From contig DASXLL010000321.1 of the NCBI GenBank assembly GCA_036496265.1, positions 1-6,390 of the forward strand: 6,390 bases of DNA, in the 5' to 3' direction. Below the pieces are notes generated by a model. The model saw nothing but the letters and a program-made list of their open reading frames with translations, was not told the DNA's origin and searched no databases. The position numbers and the translations under genes were made by a program. The stretch is from CAYLLN01 sp036496265. Its GTDB lineage: Bacteria > Planctomycetota > Planctomycetia > Pirellulales > Pirellulaceae. Below are positions 1-5,659 of this stretch, piece after piece. Numbering within the stretch: the stretch's first letter is position 1; each line of letters begins with the position of its first letter.

Positions 1-197
1 TTCCTCTGCGGTTAGCTGCGGACCCACATTGACTGCCAATCCCGTCATGACGCCAGCCTGCCAATAATATTGAAGCGGCCATCGTCATAACGCACCACGC
101 AAAAATCACCAACCTCAACTGCAAACGGCTAAACTGTTACAAAACTTCAAACTTTAGCGCTGCCGGCCTTGCTTACCCCTGAACCCTCCGCTGCCAG

Positions 198-226
198 TTG
201 AGTTTGCCCCACCACAGGCGTACATT
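198..226 (+). promoter_or_regulatory. Weak candidate sigma-70 type promoter for the Tat-protein gene
   Basis: TTGAGT (198-203) and TACATT (221-226) are separated by 17 bases. Each matches four of six positions of the bacterial -35 and -10 consensus. Transcription would start near 233, giving a leader of about 50 bases before the ATG at 284. Such matches arise often by chance and planctomycete promoters are poorly defined, so this is only a candidate. Confidence 0.2.
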
Positions 227-271
227 GCGCGCTAGGCACAAATAGTGTAGCCACCGACATCAATCGCTCAT

Positions 272-276
272 GGAGA
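272..276 (+). promoter_or_regulatory. Ribosome binding site of the Tat-protein gene
   Basis: GGAGA lies 7 bases upstream of the ATG at 284, a good Shine-Dalgarno position. It supports this start, which also places a complete twin-arginine motif at residues 7-8 of the protein. Confidence 0.6.
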
Positions 277-283
277 CCAAACG

Positions 284-1813
284 ATGTCCCTCTCCCCCAA
301 CCGCCGCCAATTTCTGAACACCGCCGCATCAGCCGCCGCTTTCACCGGAGCCGCGCAACTCGGATTCTTTTCCAAGCTCCCAACTGTCTCGGCCGAAGAA
401 GCCAAATCCGCCAAAGATGTTGTGAAATTGCCCGACGACATTGAGCCTCTCGTTCGCCTGCTCGAAGAAACACCGCGCGAAAAGCTGCTCGAAGAAGTCG
501 CCGGCAAAATTCACGACGGCACCAGCTACCGCGAAATCGTCGCCGCACTGCTGCTCGCCGGCGTGAAGAACGTTCAACCCCGTCCGAGCGTCGGCTTCAA
601 GTTTCACGCCGTTCTCGTCGTCAACTCCGCGCACTTGGCGAGTATTTCCTCGCCCGATGACCAGCGCTGGCTGCCGATTTTCTGGGCCCTCGACTATTTC
701 AAGTCGTCGCAGGCGCAAGACGAAAAAGAAGGCAACTGGACGCTCGGCAAAGTCGATGAAAGCCGCGTCCCCGCGCCGCACAAAGCGCTCGCAGCATTTA
801 CCGACGCGATGGATCGCTGGGACGAAGCTGCCGCCGACGCCGCTGTCGCCGGACTCGCCCGCTCCGCCGGCTCCAACGAATTATTCGACGTTTTCGCTCG
901 CTACGGCTGCCGCGATTTCCGCTCCATCGGCCACAAAGCGATCTACGTCGCCAACGCCTGGCGCACGCTCAATATGATCGGCTGGAATTACGCCGAGCCC
1001 GTCCTGCGATCCCTGGCCTATGCCCTACTCGCCCGCGAAGGCGCCAGCAACCCGGCCGACGGCGACCTCGAACCCGACCGCCCCGGCCGCAAAAACACCG
1101 CCCTCGCGCAAAAATTCCGCAACGACTGGCAAATCGGCAAGATCGACTCCCAAGCTACGCACGATTTGCTCGCCACCATCTATGGCGGCGACTCGAACGA
1201 TCTCTCCAATCAAATCGTCGATACGATCAACCGCGGCATCTCACCACAATCCGTGTGGGACGCCCTTCAAGTCGGCGCCGGCGAGTTGCTCATGCGCCAG
1301 CCGGGCATCGTTGGCATTCACACGCTGACCAGCACCAACGCCATGCACTACGCCTATCGCACCTGCGGCAACGACGACACCCGCAAGCTGCTGCTCTTAC
1401 AAAACGGCGCTTTCCTCACGCTCTTCCGCGGTGCAATGAAAGGTCGCGGCAACCTCGGCGACCAAAAGATCGAGCAACTTGAGCCCGCCAGTCTTCCAAC
1501 AGAAAGCAAGGCCGCCCTCGACAGCATTTTCGACGCCATCAGCGGCAGCAAGACCAAAGCCGCCCAGCAAACGCTGGCCTACGCCCGCGCCAATCCTGAG
1601 CCACACGACTTCATCAACCGCGCGCGGCAACTGATCTTCATGAAAGGCCGCGACACGCACGACTACAAGTTCAGCTCAGCCGTCCTCGAAGATTATCTCA
1701 ACGTCTCGCCCGCCTGGCGCGATCGCTTCCTCGCCACCAGCGTCTTCAACCTCAAAGGCAGCAAGGACTCAGACAATCCGCTCATCAAGCGCACGCAATC
1801 AGCACTGGCCTAG
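284..1813 (+). CDS. Tat-exported, internally duplicated protein of unknown function
   Basis: Predicted 509-residue protein that I do not recognise. The N-terminus carries a twin-arginine signal (NRRQFLN at residues 6-12), an Ala-rich hydrophobic stretch, and a plausible cleavage site after VSA at residue 37. The protein is therefore probably exported folded, perhaps with a cofactor. The rest looks alpha-helical and consists of two similar halves, roughly residues 81-249 and 320-490. Each half has a His-X8-His pair (108/117 and 346/355), a DDxR motif soon after (125-128 and 364-367), a GN...K(V/I)(D/E) segment (150 and 389), and a third His about 100 residues on (217 and 459). Six matched histidines suggest metal or haem binding, but this is inference. 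A distant relation to questin-oxidase-like helical proteins is possible but unproven. The gene stands alone, with a good ribosome binding site. It is followed 7 bases after its stop by a hairpin and converges on the next gene. Confidence 0.9.
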   Translation: MSLSPNRRQFLNTAASAAAFTGAAQLGFFSKLPTVSAEEAKSAKDVVKLPDDIEPLVRLLEETPREKLLEEVAGKIHDGTSYREIVAALLLAGVKNVQPRPSVGFKFHAVLVVNSAHLASISSPDDQRWLPIFWALDYFKSSQAQDEKEGNWTLGKVDESRVPAPHKALAAFTDAMDRWDEAAADAAVAGLARSAGSNELFDVFARYGCRDFRSIGHKAIYVANAWRTLNMIGWNYAEPVLRSLAYALLAREGASNPADGDLEPDRPGRKNTALAQKFRNDWQIGKIDSQATHDLLATIYGGDSNDLSNQIVDTINRGISPQSVWDALQVGAGELLMRQPGIVGIHTLTSTNAMHYAYRTCGNDDTRKLLLLQNGAFLTLFRGAMKGRGNLGDQKIEQLEPASLPTESKAALDSIFDAISGSKTKAAQQTLAYARANPEPHDFINRARQLIFMKGRDTHDYKFSSAVLEDYLNVSPAWRDRFLATSVFNLKGSKDSDNPLIKRTQSALA

Positions 1814-1820
1814 CGCAAAA

Positions 1821-1848
1821 GTAGGTCCGGCTTGCCGAGCCGGACCTT
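1821..1848 (+). repeat. Post-stop hairpin repeat, unit 1
   Basis: A perfect 10-bp stem (arms 1823-1832 and 1838-1847) closes a five-base loop TGCCG (1833-1837). The unit begins with GTAGG 7 bases after the TAG stop of the Tat-protein gene and ends GGACCTT. It could end transcription, but no run of T follows (the next bases are GAATCG), so a classical intrinsic terminator is doubtful. It matches the inverted unit at 1878-1905 at 21 of 28 positions, so it belongs to a repeat family rather than being a chance stem. Confidence 0.75.
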
Positions 1849-1877
1849 GAATCGCGTGCCATTAACAACTGCAGGCT

Positions 1878-1905
1878 AAGGTCCCGTCCGGCAGACGGGA
1901 TCTAC
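1878..1905 (-). repeat. Post-stop hairpin repeat, unit 2 (inverted copy)
   Basis: Read on the minus strand the unit starts GTAG, overlapping the last base of the TAG stop of the small secreted-protein gene, and ends GGACCTT. The arms 1894-1903 and 1879-1888 pair over 10 positions, with one A-C mismatch on the minus strand (a G-U wobble on the plus strand). The loop is TGCCG, identical to unit 1. Three stem pairs differ from unit 1 on both sides, so pairing is kept. No T run follows. The unit also supplies a second in-frame TAG directly behind the stop codon. Confidence 0.75.
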
Positions 1906-2225
1906 TAGAACACGTCCAAAATGAACTGATGCCCCTGATGATACCGCCGATTCTCAGGGTAAAAGTTCTGCCACTGCTTATTGTACACCGGAACCCGCAT
2001 CTCTGGCGGATAGCGATAATAGAGATCTTCGCTGGAGCGATAGTATTCGTTGCCCCAAAAATTCTGCGGATACCACACATAAGGATAGTGATAAAACCGC
2101 TCCCAATCCGTGCGGCCATATTGCCCGCCCCACACCCGGCTAAACGCCCGTTCCTCGGCGCTCGCCGACCCGGCAAAGCTACCGATCAAAAGGATCGCCG
2201 CCGCGAACAACATCCGTCGTGCCAT
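1905..2225 (-). CDS. Small secreted aromatic-rich protein
   Basis: Predicted 106-residue protein. Residues 1-23 form a clear signal peptide (MARR, then a hydrophobic core) with an ASA cleavage site after residue 23. The mature part of about 83 residues is remarkable for 13 Tyr, 5 Trp and 6 Phe, near 29 percent aromatic, with short Tyr-Pro motifs (FYHYPYVWYPQNFWG) and a closing HQFILDVF. No catalytic motif or cysteine is present. Similar small Tyr-rich secreted proteins are, from memory, common in Pirellulales genomes. Some carry a calmodulin-binding label in databases, for which I see no basis here. The start is well fixed by an AGGAG six bases upstream. The gene follows the kinase gene on the same strand after 180 bases and probably has its own promoter. 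Real gene: very likely; function: unknown. Confidence 0.88.
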   Translation of the reverse strand: MARRMLFAAAILLIGSFAGSASAEERAFSRVWGGQYGRTDWERFYHYPYVWYPQNFWGNEYYRSSEDLYYRYPPEMRVPVYNKQWQNFYPENRRYHQGHQFILDVF

Positions 2226-2231
2226 GGCCGA

Positions 2232-2236
2232 CTCCT
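2232..2236 (-). promoter_or_regulatory. Strong ribosome binding site of the aromatic-rich protein gene
   Basis: On the minus strand AGGAG lies six bases before the ATG at 2225-2223. It is the clearest Shine-Dalgarno sequence in the window, fixes the start, and suggests efficient translation. Confidence 0.75.
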
Positions 2237-2242
2237 GGGTCT

Positions 2243-2286
2243 AACCGCTTGCCAGCGCGATTTTGCGGGGCGCACTGGTGGCGGTT
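2243..2286 (-). promoter_or_regulatory. Long imperfect hairpin in the presumed 5' leader of the aromatic-rich protein gene
   Basis: Outer arms AACCGC (2243-2248) and GCGGTT (2281-2286) pair perfectly. After a bulged T and two G-T wobbles the stem continues as CCAG (2252-2255) with CTGG (2275-2278), one mismatch, then GCG (2257-2259) with CGC (2271-2273), around an 11-base loop. It ends about 6 bases before the Shine-Dalgarno sequence of the small gene. A minus-strand TATAAA (2294-2289) could be a -10 box, which would start the transcript almost at the first base of the stem. Role is unknown; it could stabilise the mRNA or modulate translation. Confidence 0.45.
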
Positions 2287-2405
2287 CGTTTATATGGAAT
2301 CGACCGGCTATGCTGCCAGCATTCAACGAATATCCGGCAAAACCGGCATGACAGCACTCTTGAAACATCCCTATCTGTCAAACTTTGCGGCCTGAGCAGC
2401 AACGG

Positions 2406-4082
2406 TCACACGTTGCCCCGGAGGGCCGCCACAATCGCCCGCAATCGCTGACGATAGTATTTGAGACCCGGGAAGAAGAAGCAGGCCGCGCTGACGACGC
2501 CGAAAATGAAGTGGGCATAACGCGGGTAAAGCGCCATAGGAATGGCGGTCAAAAACAGCATTGCTGCCCACAAATAAAACTCTCCGGAAAGAATCCCCGC
2601 CTTCGCCAAGAACACCATGCCCGTGACCAGCCCCAGAACAGGTGACAGCGTCAAGGGCTGCAAGTTGAGCCACGCTTCCAGCGGAAACAGCAGCGCGATG
2701 CAAATCATCGAGCCAGCCCACAGATGGGCAATTTGTCGTTCGACGAACGTCACCGGACCCATCCGCCGCCGCAGCGCCCAAAACACGGCCGCCCACGCGC
2801 CCAGGCCCGCCGTCCAAAGCAAAAAGTAATGCCAGCGGTTTTTGTCGCCGAGCAAATCGAGCGAATTCGTGGCCACGCAAGCGATGAACAGAGCCAGACT
2901 GTGCCACATCCACAACAGACCCCAATTCTCGAGCACCGCCGCGTGGTGGGTCTCCCGCATCATGCCGGCCAGCATTTGTCCGAAACGTCCGCTGCGAGCC
3001 GAAATGCTCTCGTCGTTAAGATAAGCCTCCAGATCGTCGGCTAGCGCTGCGGCCGAGGCATAACGCAGGTCGAGCGGCTTTTGCAGGCACCGCAAGCAGA
3101 TCATTTCCAGGTCGCGATCCGCCTTCGGGTTGAGCATCCGCGGCGGAACGGGGTCTTGCTCAAGAACGAGCATGATCATTTCTGCCGGCGATGCGGCTTG
3201 AAACGGCGGCCGGCCGGTGAGCATGTGATAGAGAATGACACCGAGTGAATAGACATCGCTCCTCGGCCCGACCTGACCGCGAACGCCGGCAGCTTGCTCC
3301 GGCGCCATATAAGCCGGTGTGCCGATCATCATGCCCGACTTGGTGACGGATTCGCTGCCCGTTAGTTGCTTCGCAAGGCCGAAATCGGTGACGTGCGGCT
3401 CTTCATTTTCTTCGAGCAGGATGTTCGACGGCTTCAGATCGCGATGCAGCACGCCACGCATATGTGCGAAATGGATGGCCCTCGCCACGGCTGCAAGCAT
3501 CCGGGCGGCTTCGCGCGGCGGCAGTGGTCCTGCAACCAGCCGCTGGCCCAGCGTCGTGCCGCGGACGATCTTCATGCTGAAGTAAGGCCGTCCATCGATC
3601 TCGCCGACCTCATAAACGGGAACAATACCCGGATGATCGAGCTTCGCCGCGGCCTGCGCCTCCGCTTCAAACCGCTCGCGGTCCAGCTTCGTCGCGAGCT
3701 GGCCGCGCAGAATCATTTTCACAGCCACTTCGCGGCTCAAACTCCCTTGCCATGCCCGATAGACGACCCCCATGCCGCCGCGGCCAAGTTCTTGCCGCAG
3801 TTCATAGTCGCCAAATCGCGCCGGCAGCTGAAACGAATCGCTCGGCAGTTCGCTCGCCCGCGGCAGCGTCGCTGCAACCAGCGCGGAATTGCTCCCCGCC
3901 GCCCGCGCAACAATGATCACACCCCACAGTTCCCGCAAATCGCTGGCGAATTCCGGCCGTTTCAAGCATTCGGCCTCTAAATCGATCGTTTCGCCGCGCT
4001 GCACTCGGTCAGTGAGAGCAGAAACGAGCACCGCAAGTTGCTCGTCCCGAGATGAATCTGTTGTAATGTTCGGCGGGACCAC
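2406..4082 (-). CDS. Membrane-bound Ser/Thr protein kinase with six-helix C-terminus
   Basis: Predicted 558-residue Hanks-type (PknB-like) kinase. Residues 1-85 form a helical lead often seen in planctomycete kinases. The kinase domain runs about 93-355: Gly loop GRGGMG (100-105), catalytic Lys122, probable alpha-C Glu141, HRDLKPSN (213-220) with Asp215, DFG (233-235), GTPAYMAPEQ (254-263), Asp276 and Arg340. All key residues are present, so it should be active. Ser/Thr residues at 241-249 are candidate activation-loop phosphosites. Residues 387-538 hold about six hydrophobic segments; basic RRR (438-440) and the basic C-terminus fit cytoplasmic loops, leaving little outside the membrane. No PASTA or other sensor domain is seen. 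The start must be GTG 4082 or later, because an in-frame TAG lies at 4094-4092; no good ribosome binding site precedes it. It is divergent from the DUF1559 gene. Substrates are unknown. Confidence 0.95.
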   Translation of the reverse strand: MVPPNITTDSSRDEQLAVLVSALTDRVQRGETIDLEAECLKRPEFASDLRELWGVIIVARAAGSNSALVAATLPRASELPSDSFQLPARFGDYELRQELGRGGMGVVYRAWQGSLSREVAVKMILRGQLATKLDRERFEAEAQAAAKLDHPGIVPVYEVGEIDGRPYFSMKIVRGTTLGQRLVAGPLPPREAARMLAAVARAIHFAHMRGVLHRDLKPSNILLEENEEPHVTDFGLAKQLTGSESVTKSGMMIGTPAYMAPEQAAGVRGQVGPRSDVYSLGVILYHMLTGRPPFQAASPAEMIMLVLEQDPVPPRMLNPKADRDLEMICLRCLQKPLDLRYASAAALADDLEAYLNDESISARSGRFGQMLAGMMRETHHAAVLENWGLLWMWHSLALFIACVATNSLDLLGDKNRWHYFLLWTAGLGAWAAVFWALRRRMGPVTFVERQIAHLWAGSMICIALLFPLEAWLNLQPLTLSPVLGLVTGMVFLAKAGILSGEFYLWAAMLFLTAIPMALYPRYAHFIFGVVSAACFFFPGLKYYRQRLRAIVAALRGNV

Positions 4083-4245
4083 ACTTTCATACTAGCCGGA
4101 AGCGGAACCCCGGACAGCGGCGCGGGTTTAATGGAACTTCGGCCGCCCCGGCTGAGGTTGATTTTCAGCCGCAGAAAGAACATCATGGCGTGCAGCCGCT
4201 GAAATGTGAGCCATCGGGCGGCTATTCGGAACGGGAGACGCTGCT
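4083..4245. promoter_or_regulatory. Divergent intergenic region between kinase and DUF1559 genes
   Basis: This 163-base spacer must hold the promoters of both divergent genes. It contains an inverted repeat, CGGCTGA (4149-4155) and TCAGCCG (4165-4171), with a 9-base spacer, and the CAGCCGC part recurs at 4193-4199. A weak rightward promoter candidate overlaps it: TTGATT (4158-4163), 17 bases, CATCAT (4181-4186). The inverted repeat could be an operator or a leader hairpin. No leftward promoter for the kinase stands out. Confidence 0.4.
4233..4238 (+). promoter_or_regulatory. Ribosome binding site of the DUF1559 gene
   Basis: GGGAGA lies 7 bases before the ATG at 4246. It supports this start, which puts the prepilin motif at residues 9-14 as usual in the family. 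Confidence 0.6.
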
Positions 4246-5193
4246 ATGTGTGTTCATCGTCGCACGCGCGGGTTTACGCTCGTTGAGCTGCTTGTCGTTA
4301 TCGCCATTATCGGTGTTCTCGTGGCGCTGCTGTTGCCCGCCGTGCAAGCCGCCCGAGAAGCGGCGCGGCGGATGCGATGCCAGAACAATCTCAAGCAGAT
4401 TGCGCTGGCGGTACACAATTTTAGTGATGTGAACGGCGAGCTGCCGCGATCGTTCAAGCCCGAGACGGGTCTTAGCTGGCAGGTCAATATTCTGTCGTTT
4501 TTAGAGCAGCAGGCGCTATATAACAACTTCGACACCACGACCGTCACCAATTCACACACCTCGCCGCAGCGGAACGATCCAAACGGGCTGACGATCGTGA
4601 ATGCGTATCAGTGCCCGTCGTGCATGGTGAAGCGGCAGCTTTTCAATCCGCCGAACAATACGAACGGCCCGACTGATTTAATTCCAGCGAATACGGGAAC
4701 GCCGGCAGCGGTGACGCATTACTACGGCATCAATGGGCCGCGCGGCGCGGGTTATCCGACGGGAACGGCAACGCATGAAGGCGTCACGGCGGGCACCAGC
4801 GGCATGTTTCAGCGCGATCCCTCAATCCGTCTGGCGATGGTCACCGACGGCACGTCGAACACGATGATGGTTGCGGAGATGTCGTGGATCTCGACGATCT
4901 ATGGCACGCGGTTTCGCACCTGGGTCCGCGGCGGCGACGAATATGCGGGAATTGTGGCCGGCAAACCAGCGTATGTCGTCAGCGGCCGCAACATCACGAA
5001 TGCGATTAATTCGATCTTCACCGCCAATCTGATCGTGCCCTACAACGACGTGCCGTTTGGTAGCATGCACCCGGGCGGCATGAATGCTGCGTTCGGCGAC
5101 GGCTCGGTGCGGTTCGTGAACCAGAACATTAGCATGATCACCTACCGGGCGTTAGCCAGTCGCGATCAAGGCGAGTCAATTACCTTGGATTAG
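4246..5193 (+). CDS. DUF1559 prepilin-like (H-X9-DG) envelope protein
   Basis: Predicted 315-residue protein of the planctomycete DUF1559 family, at the usual length. It begins with a type IV prepilin motif: the basic leader MCVHRRTRG, then Phe10-Thr-Leu-Val-Glu14 and a hydrophobic helix to about residue 34. Cleavage by prepilin peptidase is expected between Gly9 and Phe10, with Glu14 as the conserved Glu at mature position 5. The helix continues as the family's PAVQAAREAARRMRC stretch, then NNLKQIALAVHNF. A CPSC pair sits at 123-126, TDGTSNT at 200-206, and the signature His275-X9-Asp285-Gly286 near the C-terminus. The protein is thought to be exported and membrane-anchored like a pseudopilin; its role is not established, and planctomycete genomes hold many paralogues. 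A good ribosome binding site precedes it. The lipoprotein gene follows after 73 bases, probably in the same transcript. Confidence 0.97.
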   Translation: MCVHRRTRGFTLVELLVVIAIIGVLVALLLPAVQAAREAARRMRCQNNLKQIALAVHNFSDVNGELPRSFKPETGLSWQVNILSFLEQQALYNNFDTTTVTNSHTSPQRNDPNGLTIVNAYQCPSCMVKRQLFNPPNNTNGPTDLIPANTGTPAAVTHYYGINGPRGAGYPTGTATHEGVTAGTSGMFQRDPSIRLAMVTDGTSNTMMVAEMSWISTIYGTRFRTWVRGGDEYAGIVAGKPAYVVSGRNITNAINSIFTANLIVPYNDVPFGSMHPGGMNAAFGDGSVRFVNQNISMITYRALASRDQGESITLD

Positions 5194-5198
5194 GCGTG

Positions 5199-5217
5199 GG
5201 TAGGCATCTTGCCTGCC
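5199..5217 (+). repeat. Post-stop hairpin after the DUF1559 gene
   Basis: GGTAGGCA (5199-5206) pairs with TGCCTGCC (5210-5217) over eight positions, one a G-T wobble, around a TCT loop. It starts 5 bases after the TAG stop of the DUF1559 gene. It shares the opening GTAGG and a central CTTGCC with unit 1 at 1821, so it may be a shorter relative of that family. No T run follows. As the next gene begins 50 bases later on the same strand, it may act as an mRNA-processing or partial termination element between the two genes. Confidence 0.5.
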
Positions 5218-5266
5218 GAATGAACAAAGAATCGAAACAGCCGCGAATCACAGCGAAAGACATATA

Positions 5267-5653
5267 ATGCGATCGTGTTTGCGAGCCGCTTGGTTAGTCT
5301 GGACCGTTCCTCTCATCGTATTCGCAGCCTGCTCGCAAGAAGAGAAGCTTTATCGGGTCTCTGGCAATGTGACGTTCAACGGAAAGCCGATTCCGAAGGG
5401 CCTGATTTACTTCGATCCGCAGGCAGAAGGGCCGCAGGGATTTGCCAACATTGAGGAGGGCAAGTACGACACAGCGATTCCCGGCAAAGGCACGGGTGTT
5501 CGCGGCGGAGCCTACCACATTCGCGTCGGGGGGTTCACCGGCATTGAAAAGAATGAGGCGCCGTTCGGCGATGCCCTGTTTCCGGAGTACAACGGCACTA
5601 AGGACTTGCCAAAAGCGGATTCCACATTCGACCTGGACGTCCCGAAGAAGTAG
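5267..5653 (+). CDS. Small lipoprotein with transthyretin-like beta-sandwich domain
   Basis: Predicted 128-residue lipoprotein. Residues 1-21 are a signal peptide with a lipobox ending FAA before Cys22, the lipidation site. Ser23 at position +2 fits outer-membrane sorting by the rule known from other Gram-negatives. The mature part starts with YRVSGNVTFNGKPIPKG (29-45), typical of the carboxypeptidase-regulatory or transthyretin-like fold common in small planctomycete lipoproteins. It continues with a Gly-rich segment (GKGTGVRGGAYHIRVGGFTG) and an LFPEYNGT motif. No catalytic residues are evident; it is probably a structural or binding protein of the envelope. Small lipoproteins of this kind often sit directly behind DUF1559 genes in planctomycetes, as here, so the two likely form an operon. 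The ribosome binding site is weak (GAAAG before ATG 5267). It converges on the sigma-factor gene with 6 bases between stop codons. Confidence 0.9.
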   Translation: MRSCLRAAWLVWTVPLIVFAACSQEEKLYRVSGNVTFNGKPIPKGLIYFDPQAEGPQGFANIEEGKYDTAIPGKGTGVRGGAYHIRVGGFTGIEKNEAPFGDALFPEYNGTKDLPKADSTFDLDVPKK

Positions 5654-5659
5654 TCGGGA
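5640..5659. terminator. Possible bidirectional hairpin between convergent stop codons
   Basis: TCCCGA (5640-5645) and TCGGGA (5654-5659) form a six-bp inverted repeat around 8 bases that include the lipoprotein stop codon. The right arm fills exactly the 6-base gap before the sigma-factor stop codon. It could reduce read-through in both directions, but the stem is short and has no T run. Confidence 0.3.

Larger units (their letters stand above)
1..283. other. Left-edge region without a supportable gene; possible leftward gene start
   Basis: No gene can be called with confidence here. On the minus strand two short frames stay open to the window edge. One starts at ATG 88-86 (or GTG 109-107) and reads a hydrophobic N-terminus (MTMAASILLAGW...), which could be a signal peptide or membrane anchor. 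The other starts at ATG 48-46 (MTGLAVNVGPQLTAEE). Neither has a convincing ribosome binding site and both are too short to judge. The rest, about 110-283, is presumably the upstream region of the rightward Tat-protein gene. No repeat or RNA gene is seen. Confidence 0.3.

Noticed and set aside
329..781. A 150-codon leftward open frame inside the Tat-protein gene
   Set aside because: Antisense to a well-supported gene with a Tat signal and internal homology; no ribosome binding site or domain recognised.
1821..1905. The two hairpins as ends of an insertion sequence or as CRISPR repeats
   Set aside because: Only about 30 bases separate them, with no transposase and no target duplication seen. 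CRISPR repeats would be direct and evenly spaced, not inverted.
2304..2346. Repeated CCGGC and a five-bp ATGCT/AGCAT stem downstream of the kinase gene, as a terminator
   Set aside because: The stem is short (2310-2322), the CCGGC copies are direct rather than inverted, and no T run follows on the minus strand.
1929..2351. A 140-codon rightward open frame opposite the aromatic-rich protein gene
   Set aside because: The leftward gene has a signal peptide, cleavage site and strong ribosome binding site; the rightward frame has none of these.
3366..3980. A 204-codon rightward open frame opposite the kinase gene
   Set aside because: It lies wholly antisense to an unmistakable kinase domain. Its translation is rich in Arg, Gln and His without motifs, as expected of a shadow frame in GC-rich DNA.
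4185..4202. A five-codon open frame (M-A-C-S-R) in the DUF1559 leader, as a possible leader peptide
   Set aside because: Too short to mean anything by itself, with no good ribosome binding site and no attenuator-like structure.
5263..5268. A perfect TATAAT just before the lipoprotein gene
   Set aside because: It overlaps the ATG itself (TATAATG), so as a -10 box it would start the transcript inside the gene. No -35 is seen at the right distance. Co-transcription with the DUF1559 gene is more likely.
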